From Acidobacteriota bacterium (GTDB lineage: Bacteria > Acidobacteriota > Thermoanaerobaculia > Multivoradales > JAHEKO01): a stretch of 7,085 nucleotides of DNA. Numbering within the stretch: the first letter of the stretch is position 1; each line of letters opens with the position of its first letter. The position numbers were made by a program, and so were the translations under genes. The DNA lies in NCBI GenBank assembly GCA_029861655.1, contig JAOTZA010000167.1:1-7085 (forward strand), in the 5' to 3' direction. Shown piece after piece: positions 1 through 4,023 of the stretch. Under the pieces are notes generated by a model. It had not been told where the DNA came from and did no database searches. It saw nothing but the letters and a program-made list of their open reading frames with translations.

Positions 1-120
1 GGGACGGTCGGTCCGGGGACGCGATCGTGGACGCCAACTCGAAGTGTAGCGGTCGAGCTCTGTCTCGACCGTCTTATTCCATTCGAACGCTCTTCGGTCG
101 ACACGGAGGTCGACCGCTAC
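1..120. repeat. 120-bp direct repeat, copy 1 (may extend left of window)
   Basis: Positions 1-120 match 175-294 base for base at an offset of 174, with one difference seen by eye (A at 37, T at 211). Each copy has about 45 bp of leader sequence followed by an inverted pair of palindromic repeats. Copy 1 begins at the first base of the window, so its true left end is unknown. The two copies are separated by 54 bp holding one further palindromic repeat (143-168). Near-identity suggests a recent tandem duplication. Confidence 0.93.
46..120. repeat. BIME-like pair of REP elements, unit 1
   Basis: The left element (46-71, plus orientation) reads GTAG, then CGGTCGAG, a 6-base loop CTCTGT, then CTCGACCG: an 8-bp perfect stem. 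The right element (95-120, minus orientation) reads CGGTCGAC, loop ACGGAG, GTCGACCG, then CTAC. The two are inverted copies with 3 differences in 26 positions; two of these form a compensated base-pair change. A 23-base spacer (72-94) contains TTCGAA. A GTAG foot beside a palindrome is the known signature of REP elements processed by RAYT transposases, and inverted REP pairs are called BIMEs. The assignment to that class is inferred from architecture; no RAYT gene is in the window. Confidence 0.85.
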
Positions 121-142
121 ATCGTGCGCTGGCCTCCCGGTT

Positions 143-168
143 CGGTCGACACGGAGGTCGACCGCTAC
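143..168 (-). repeat. REP-like palindromic element, single minus-orientation copy
   Basis: Identical to the element at 95-120 (8-bp stem, loop ACGGAG, CTAC foot). The identity extends into flanks: 93-124 equals 141-172, 32 bp at an offset of 48. It stands alone between the two 120-bp repeats, with no plus-orientation partner next to it. Confidence 0.85.
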
Positions 169-174
169 ATCGAG

Positions 175-294
175 GGGACGGTCGGTCCGGGGACGCGATC
201 GTGGACGCCATCTCGAAGTGTAGCGGTCGAGCTCTGTCTCGACCGTCTTATTCCATTCGAACGCTCTTCGGTCGACACGGAGGTCGACCGCTAC
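175..294. repeat. 120-bp direct repeat, copy 2
   Basis: Second copy of the 1-120 block; they differ only at 37/211. It ends exactly at the CTAC foot of the palindromic repeat at 269-294, so identity stops at a repeat-element boundary. It lies 13 bp before the start codon of the membrane-protein gene at 308. Confidence 0.93.
220..294. repeat. BIME-like pair of REP elements, unit 2
   Basis: Copy of unit 1 inside the second 120-bp repeat: plus element 220-245 (stem closed by G-C, loop CTCTGT), spacer 246-268, minus element 269-294 (stem closed by C-G, loop ACGGAG). It is immediately followed by AAT, so the element edge creates a TACAAT hexamer at 292-297 that resembles a -10 box for the next gene. 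Confidence 0.85.
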
Positions 295-297
295 AAT
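292..297 (+). promoter_or_regulatory. possible -10 hexamer TACAAT at the edge of a REP element
   Basis: TACAAT differs from the sigma-70 consensus TATAAT at one base. Three of its bases come from the CTAC foot of the repeat at 269-294. Transcription would begin around 304-308, at or just before the ATG at 308, giving an almost leaderless mRNA. No convincing -35 is seen at normal spacing; the repeat stem occupies that place. Weak evidence. Confidence 0.25.
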
Positions 298-307
298 CGC
301 TGCCGGT

Positions 308-862
308 ATGCAGACGAGATCTCTTCCGCACGACTTGGGGGTCGCGGTCGGGGCGTCGGCCGTTCTAGGGCTCTTCTCGGCGTTCGGCGATTGGGTATGG
401 GCGCGGTTCATCCCCGACGGAGCGGTGGTCCCGGGAATCGTTCACGGGGTCCTGGTCTTTGGGATCCTGGCGCTAGTCCTCGGCTGGGCAGCGGGGACGA
501 AACGAGCGACGTCACGACTGCTCGTGACGCTACCCTTCGCCGGGCTGCTGATCGCCGCCGGCTTCTACCCGCTGGCGCGCTGGATGGGCTACATCACGGC
601 ACTGGTCGCCTCGTGGACCGCCATGTGGGTCGCTCTGGCGATTCTCTCGCGGTGGGTCGCCGGCCGCCGGGAGAGCTTTCGAACCGCCCTTCTCCGCGGC
701 CTCTTCGCAGCCTCGCTCTCGGGCCTGGCCTTTTACGCAATCTCGGGAATCTGGACGCATCCCGATCCAGATCCGAACTACGCCCTGCGGTTCGTCTACT
801 GGACGTTCGCGTTCCTGCCCGGTTTTGTGTCCTTTTTGTGGGGACGGGAATCCGAAAGATGA
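308..862 (+). CDS. hypothetical polytopic membrane protein (six predicted TM segments)
   Basis: A 184-residue, strongly hydrophobic protein that I do not recognise as a named family. By eye there are about six membrane segments, near residues 11-33, 40-62, 70-90, 93-116, 127-149 and 160-179, joined by short loops rich in Arg (TKRATSR after TM2, GRRESFR after TM4). The loop before TM6 has an acidic, proline-rich stretch (HPDPDPNY). No active-site motif is evident. The ATG at 308 is the first plausible start; no Shine-Dalgarno precedes it, and it lies 13 bp after a REP-like element. The frame was preferred over the overlapping 124-879 frame because that translation is Arg/Gly-rich and runs through the repeats. 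It may be co-transcribed with the membrane gene 48 bp downstream. An inner-membrane location is an inference from hydropathy. Confidence 0.75.
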   Translation: MQTRSLPHDLGVAVGASAVLGLFSAFGDWVWARFIPDGAVVPGIVHGVLVFGILALVLGWAAGTKRATSRLLVTLPFAGLLIAAGFYPLARWMGYITALVASWTAMWVALAILSRWVAGRRESFRTALLRGLFAASLSGLAFYAISGIWTHPDPDPNYALRFVYWTFAFLPGFVSFLWGRESER

Positions 863-910
863 AAATACGATCCGCTTAAACCTCTCCGGGCTTTCCTCGT
901 TCTATACATC

Positions 911-1582
911 ATGTCCCAACCCAGCCTTACGATGCCTCGAGGGTTCCTCCGCTTTGCGGGTGGCGCTCTCGCCGCCGCCGGAGTCCTGACTCTTCTGATC
1001 AACGCGGGCCTGTCGCCATTCCTGTCGTCGGATGCGTCGTTTGCCGAGACGGCGATGTCCCCCGTCTTCTTCTGGCGTCAAAGCCTGTCCGCGCTGACGG
1101 CTTTGTTGCTGGTTTTTGGCTCCATCGGGCTCTATCTCGCGCAGGCCGAGAGCCTCGGTCAGTTCGGTGCGGTGTCCTTTGTCTCGGCCTGTGTCGGCAG
1201 CATGCTGATTCTGGCCACGGAATGGACACAGGTTTTTCTGGTGCCCGAGCTGGCAACTGCAGCCCCCGAGGCTCTCAACGCACTGGGGGACACAGAAGGA
1301 GTGGGTCGCTACACCCTGGGCACGCTGATCGCGCTGGCGGTCTTTACTCTGGGTTGGATCGCGTTCGCCGCGGCTTCTCTTCGCGCCCACGTCTTCTCGC
1401 GGCCCGGCCCGATTCTCGTGATCGCCGGCTTCTTTGCGATCCCGATACTGGGCGGTCTGCTTCCGGGGGTCTGGGGGTTTGCAGCGGGCAACGCGGTCCT
1501 GGGCGCGGGCTGGGTCTCGCTCGGCCAGGAGATCGCGCGCGGGACCAGAAACGGCGATGGCGAACATCGACTCGGGGTGTAG
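911..1582 (+). CDS. hypothetical polytopic membrane protein (five to six TM segments)
   Basis: A 223-residue hydrophobic protein of no family I can name. Candidate membrane segments lie near residues 12-34, 52-76, 84-110, 133-157 and 166-205 (the last perhaps two helices). A conserved-looking stretch around residues 104-109 (EWTQVF) could face the membrane or a ligand, but that is speculative. The C-terminal tail (EIARGTRNGDGEHRLGV) is polar. The stop codon TAG (1580-1582) lies inside the GTAG foot of the REP-like element at 1579-1612, and the last few codons match the conserved flank before that element, so the native C-terminus may have been replaced. There is no Shine-Dalgarno before ATG 911; a second ATG at 932 (residue 8) is an alternative start. 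It lies 48 bp after the other membrane gene on the same strand, so an operon is possible. Confidence 0.75.
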   Translation: MSQPSLTMPRGFLRFAGGALAAAGVLTLLINAGLSPFLSSDASFAETAMSPVFFWRQSLSALTALLLVFGSIGLYLAQAESLGQFGAVSFVSACVGSMLILATEWTQVFLVPELATAAPEALNALGDTEGVGRYTLGTLIALAVFTLGWIAFAAASLRAHVFSRPGPILVIAGFFAIPILGGLLPGVWGFAAGNAVLGAGWVSLGQEIARGTRNGDGEHRLGV

Positions 1583-1660
1583 CGGTCGAGCTATCGGTGA
1601 TTGTCTCGACCGTCTTCCCCGTTCGAACATTCTTCGGTCGACACGGTGGTCGACCGCTAC
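1579..1660. repeat. BIME-like pair of REP elements, unit 3 (enlarged loop)
   Basis: Plus element 1579-1612: GTAG, CGGTCGAG (1583-1590), a 14-base loop (1591-1604) instead of the usual 6, then CTCGACCG (1605-1612). Minus element 1635-1660: CGGTCGAC, loop ACGGTG, GTCGACCG, CTAC. The spacer 1613-1634 (22 bases) keeps TCTT at both ends and TTCGAAC in the middle, as in units 1 and 2, while the bases between have diverged. The pair therefore appears to be an older relative of the same composite unit. Confidence 0.85.
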
Positions 1661-1686
1661 ATCCGAAGCGATGTGCGAAGCACTGA

Positions 1687-1713
1687 CAGTCGACCACGGC
1701 GGTCGACCGCTAC
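1687..1713 (-). repeat. degenerate REP-like element
   Basis: Minus-orientation copy with the CTAC foot intact (1710-1713). The stem has shifted: GTCGACC (1689-1695) pairs with GGTCGAC (1701-1707) around loop ACGGC, and the base of the canonical stem has an A-C mismatch (1688/1708). It is one base longer than the other minus copies. It lies 26 bp after unit 3 with no plus-orientation partner. Confidence 0.7.
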
Positions 1714-1719
1714 AAGAGA

Positions 1720-1780
1720 GGTTATTCGGGGACTGGCACGGGTGGGTGGTCGGGTGGGGCGTGCCTGTCCCCGAATAACC
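1720..1780. repeat. long inverted repeat with G-quadruplex motif in the loop
   Basis: Arms 1720-1740 and 1760-1780 are 21 bases each and complementary except for one T-T mismatch (1734/1766); the outer arm reads GGTTATTCGGGGAC on the left. The 19-base loop and the last arm base contain four G runs (1740-1742, 1744-1746, 1752-1754, 1756-1759) with linkers of 1, 5 and 1 bases, which satisfies the canonical G3 quadruplex pattern. It is unrelated in sequence to the REP-like family. It may be a miniature element or a transcription-ending hairpin between the membrane gene and the propeller gene; which of these is not decided by sequence alone. Confidence 0.8.
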
Positions 1781-1808
1781 CCGGGCAACCACGGAACCGG
1801 CCGAGGCG

Positions 1809-1814
1809 TACAAT
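1809..1814 (+). promoter_or_regulatory. possible -10 hexamer TACAAT upstream of the propeller gene
   Basis: TACAAT, one base from consensus, lies 32 bases before the ATG at 1847. A start site near 1821 would leave a leader of about 26 bases that includes the GAGAAGG ribosome binding site. No good -35 is visible 16-18 bases upstream, so this is tentative. Confidence 0.35.
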
Positions 1815-1831
1815 CAGAGTAACCCTTGGTT

Positions 1832-1838
1832 GAGAAGG
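1832..1838 (+). promoter_or_regulatory. ribosome binding site GAGAAGG fixing the start at 1847
   Basis: The purine run GAGAAGG ends 8 bases before ATG 1847. This favours that start over the upstream in-frame TTG at 1826, which would itself overlap the ribosome binding site and add seven residues before the signal peptide. Confidence 0.7.
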
Positions 1839-1846
1839 CCTTCTTG

Positions 1847-3007
1847 ATGACTCCAAATGTTTCCCGAAAGAGAGCTATCTACACCGTAAAGCTGACCCTC
1901 GCCCTTCTGCTGGGCACGGTCGCGGTGGCGACCGCACACGTCACGACCTACGCTTTGCCCGGAGGCTCGACAACCGCTGGCGGGATCAGTGTCGACGCGG
2001 AAGGCAATGTCTATAGCGCCGACTTCGGCGGCACCCAGCTCTTCAGGATCGCAACCGACAGGACGGTCTCGGTCTATGCGACCGGTCTCAACACACCCTC
2101 CGGCAATGCCTTCGACAGCCAGGGCAACCTCTTTCAGTCGAACTACGGGATCGGCATCGCGAACGACACGATCACCAAGATCGAGCCCGATGGCACCGCC
2201 ACGCCATTCATCGACGGTCTGTCCGGTCCCGTGGGCATTGCCATCGACGCCGAGGACACGATGTACGTCGCGTTGTGCGACTCCGGCAGAGTGGGGCGCA
2301 TCGCGGTAGACGGCTCGTCAGGGGTCTTTGCTGAGAGCAATCTGTTCGCCTGCCCCAACGGCATCACGTTCGATGAGGTCGGCAACCTCTATGTCGTCAA
2401 CTTCAACGATGGCGGCGTGCTGAAGATCGACCCGCAAGGAGACGTTACGGCCTTTGCGACGATCCCCGGAGGCGGCAATGGGCACGTGGCCTATGTCGCC
2501 GGCCACCTGTATGTGGCGGACAGAGCGGGCAACCAAATCTACCGGGTCGACATCACGAGCGCCGAAGTCGAGCTCTTTGCCGGGACCGGAACCGCCGGAA
2601 GCACGGATGGAGAGAATCTCGAGGCTCTATTCAACGAGCCCAACGCGGTCGCCAGAAACCGTGAGGGAAGCGCGCTCTACACGAACGGCGTCAACAACGT
2701 GGTGCGCCGCATCGCTCTGGAGCTCGAACGCCCCGACAAGCCGAAGAACTTCAAGGCCAAAGCACGCAAAAAAGGCAAGGCCAAGCTGACCTGGACAAAC
2801 GACTCCCTAAACCGCGAGGGGTTCGCGATCGAACTCTCCACCTCGGGGTCTGGTTTTGAGGAGATCGGGCGCGTGGGACCGCGTGCGACCAAGGCAGTGA
2901 TTCGCGGGCTACTGGCCGGGGAGACGTATCGAGTGAGGATCGTCGCGTTCAACGGCTCTGGGTCCTCGAAGCCCTCGAAGAAGGTCAAGTTCACCGGACG
3001 CGGGTAG
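1847..3007 (+). CDS. exported NHL/SMP-30-like beta-propeller protein with C-terminal fibronectin type III domain
   Basis: A 386-residue protein from the ATG at 1847. The N-terminus is a typical Sec signal peptide: basic residues (SRKR), hydrophobic core to about residue 27, and an AxA site (ATA, 28-30) for signal peptidase I. Residues about 36-290 contain six recurring blade motifs of the form G-hydrophobic-x-hydrophobic-D-x-x-GN-hydrophobic-Y (GISVDAEGNVYSAD, GNAFDSQGNLFQSN, GIAIDAEDTMYVA, GITFDEVGNLYVV, and two weaker ones), as in NHL and SMP-30/gluconolactonase-like propellers. Residues about 298-385 look like a fibronectin type III domain: PKNFKAKA, then KLTWTND, GFAIELS and YRVRIVAFNGSGSS. 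The linker and last strand are Lys-rich. Such proteins usually bind ligands or surfaces outside the cytoplasm. A lactonase activity cannot be claimed, since metal ligands are not assignable by eye. Only two cysteines (134, 149) are present. It is a single gene flanked by repeats and by vapBC. Confidence 0.85.
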   Translation: MTPNVSRKRAIYTVKLTLALLLGTVAVATAHVTTYALPGGSTTAGGISVDAEGNVYSADFGGTQLFRIATDRTVSVYATGLNTPSGNAFDSQGNLFQSNYGIGIANDTITKIEPDGTATPFIDGLSGPVGIAIDAEDTMYVALCDSGRVGRIAVDGSSGVFAESNLFACPNGITFDEVGNLYVVNFNDGGVLKIDPQGDVTAFATIPGGGNGHVAYVAGHLYVADRAGNQIYRVDITSAEVELFAGTGTAGSTDGENLEALFNEPNAVARNREGSALYTNGVNNVVRRIALELERPDKPKNFKAKARKKGKAKLTWTNDSLNREGFAIELSTSGSGFEEIGRVGPRATKAVIRGLLAGETYRVRIVAFNGSGSSKPSKKVKFTGRG

Positions 3008-3073
3008 GGCCCGCCGGTCAACGATCGACCTGAACGACCGGGCCGCATCCCGCCAAACACCTCGCGCAAGAGC

Positions 3074-3118
3074 CTAGTAACAGGGTGCTCGCAGTTGACG
3101 CAGCTAGTATGCTAGTAT
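3074..3118 (+). promoter_or_regulatory. candidate vapBC promoter/operator with three CTAGTA iterons
   Basis: CTAGTA occurs at 3074-3079, 3104-3109 and 3112-3117; the last two lie within a perfect tandem 8-mer GCTAGTAT (3103-3110, 3111-3118). TAGTAT at 3113-3118 resembles a -10 box and would start transcription at about 3125-3128, at the vapB ATG. TTGACG at 3095-3100 resembles a -35, but its spacing to TAGTAT is only 12, and 17-base spacing points to a poorer hexamer (TGTACT, 3118-3123). Ribbon-helix-helix antitoxins commonly repress their own promoters through short repeated sites, so autoregulation here is a reasonable inference. Confidence 0.45.
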
Positions 3119-3127
3119 GTACTGCGT

Positions 3128-3430
3128 ATGAACAAGCGGCGATCGACCTTTACTCTCGACGAAGAGACCGAGCGGGCACTGCGCCGCAGCGCTGAAAGGC
3201 TCGGCAAGTCCAAGAGCGAGATCGTTCGTGAGGCGATCCAAGAGTACGACGCTCGCGCCGGCCGGCTTTCGGAGGTCGAGCGCCTACGACTGCTTGCGGC
3301 CTTTGACGAGCATGTGCCGCGGCTACCCGAGCGACCGTTGGCGGAAGTCGAAGCGGAGCTCCAGGAGATTCGCCGCGCTCGTCGAGGCGGCGGCCGGGGC
3401 GGCAACCGACCCGAAGACGCGACCGGATGA
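3128..3430 (+). CDS. vapB: ribbon-helix-helix antitoxin (VapB-like)
   Basis: A 100-residue protein whose first 40 residues follow the ribbon-helix-helix (CopG/MetJ/Arc-like) pattern: a short beta strand RSTFTLDEE, helix 1 TERALRRSAERLG, a turn KSKS, and helix 2 EIVREAIQEYDAR. Dimers of this fold bind DNA through the paired strands. The remaining part (SEVERLRLL to EIRRARRGG) is charged and helical, as expected for the segment that wraps the toxin, and ends in a Gly/Arg-rich tail. The gene overlaps the PIN-domain gene by 4 bases (ATGA), the usual antitoxin-first order with translational coupling. There is no Shine-Dalgarno before the ATG; the transcript may be leaderless. The symbol is by role; the exact antitoxin subfamily is not settled. 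Confidence 0.85.
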   Translation: MNKRRSTFTLDEETERALRRSAERLGKSKSEIVREAIQEYDARAGRLSEVERLRLLAAFDEHVPRLPERPLAEVEAELQEIRRARRGGGRGGNRPEDATG

Positions 3431-3864
3431 TCGTCCTCGACACCTCTGTCCTGGTGGACGCTCTGACCGGGCCGCGGCGCTCATCTGCCGCTCTGCGTAG
3501 ATCGATCGAGGCCGGCGAGCGTCTCTTGATGCCGTCGCTGGTACTTTTTGAATGGCTGCGCGGCCCACGGCGACGCAAGGAGCTCGAAGCACAGGAGGCC
3601 CTCCTGCCGCGCGAGCAGGCGATAGCGTTTGGTCCGGATGAGGCAGCGCTCGCGGCCAGGCTCTATTCCGAGGTGTCGCGTCCACGAGGCCGCGAGATCG
3701 ATCTGGCCATCGCCGCCGTCGCGTTGTCGCACGAGGCGCGAATGTGGACGCTCAACACGGCGGACTTTCACGACATCCCGGGGCTCGAGTTGCACGAGCC
3801 GGACTCATCAGGCGAAGACGGTCGACACAGAGGTCGACCGCTACAACGCTCTGGGCGTCGGTAA
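3427..3864 (+). CDS. vapC: PIN-domain ribonuclease toxin (VapC-like) with REP-encoded C-terminal tail
   Basis: A 145-residue PIN-domain protein. The acidic metal-binding residues expected for VapC ribonucleases are visible: Asp5 in MIVLDTSVLVD, Glu42 in LFEWLRG, Asp92 in EIDLAIAA, and Asp113 in LNTADFHDI. VapC toxins cleave specific RNAs (often tRNA or rRNA) and are held inactive by the antitoxin encoded just upstream. The ATG at 3427 overlaps the antitoxin stop codon. The PIN core ends near residue 122 (GLEL). Codons for residues 131 onwards run into the REP-like element at 3819-3844, so the tail GEDGRHRGRPLQRSGRR is mostly repeat-derived and probably not part of the ancestral toxin. The active site appears intact, so the toxin may still work. 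Confidence 0.87.
   Translation: MIVLDTSVLVDALTGPRRSSAALRRSIEAGERLLMPSLVLFEWLRGPRRRKELEAQEALLPREQAIAFGPDEAALAARLYSEVSRPRGREIDLAIAAVALSHEARMWTLNTADFHDIPGLELHEPDSSGEDGRHRGRPLQRSGRR
3819..3844 (-). repeat. REP-like element inside the 3' end of vapC
   Basis: Minus-orientation copy: CGGTCGAC, loop ACAGAG, GTCGACCG, CTAC. It is translated in the vapC frame as part of the toxin tail. With its flanks (3814-3849) it is identical over 36 bp to 3904-3939. Confidence 0.87.
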
Positions 3865-3908
3865 CACCACGATCCTCTTACGGCGTGCGCAAGAGGTGGG
3901 GAAGAAGA

Positions 3909-3934
3909 CGGTCGACACAGAGGTCGACCGCTAC
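3909..3934 (-). repeat. REP-like element between vapC and rarA
   Basis: Same orientation and sequence as the copy at 3819-3844, 90 bp downstream; shared flanks GAAGA and AACGC extend the identity to 3904-3939. It lies in the 159-bp gap between the vapC stop and the rarA start. No plus-orientation partner is nearby. Confidence 0.87.
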
Positions 3935-4011
3935 AACGCGGCGCCCAAACCGATCGGCGCCGGCCCCTTCAACCGACACGCGCAAGGACCCCAGGCCGCG
4001 GGACGCCAACA

Positions 4012-4017
4012 TATGAT
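4012..4017 (+). promoter_or_regulatory. possible -10 hexamer TATGAT for a leaderless rarA transcript
   Basis: TATGAT, one base from TATAAT, ends 6 bases before the GTG at 4024, so a start site 7 bases after the box would fall on the first base of the start codon. No Shine-Dalgarno is present. The -35 position (about 3989-3994) has no consensus match, which lowers confidence. Confidence 0.35.
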
Positions 4018-4023
4018 GCCCGG

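Noticed and set aside
46..294. CRISPR array suspected from repeated GGTCGAC units
   Set aside because: Copies occur in both orientations, spacing is irregular, the spacers themselves are repeated, and no cas gene is present.
27..879. Open frames 27-368 and 124-879 with recurring peptides such as SVDTEVDRY and FGRHGGRPLHR
   Set aside because: These are translations of the palindromic repeats; the downstream parts are Arg/Gly-rich shadows of the membrane gene at 308-862.
903..908. TATACA just before ATG 911 as a -10 box
   Set aside because: It ends 2 bases before the ATG, so transcription would start inside the gene unless ATG 932 is the true start; no -35 at proper spacing.
902..1813. Long minus-strand open frame of 303 codons
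   Set aside because: Polar, Arg/Gln-rich composition opposite a hydrophobic membrane gene; it also runs through the repeat cluster. It is a GC-rich antisense shadow.
1826..1846. TTG 1826 as start of the propeller protein
   Set aside because: ATG 1847 has a well-spaced GAGAAGG and gives a normal signal peptide; the TTG overlaps that site and has no ribosome binding site.
3008..3044. Possible terminator hairpin after the propeller gene (CGGTC with GACCG, plus GGCC with GGCC)
   Set aside because: The stem needs a bulge, the loop is long and no T-run follows; too weak to call.
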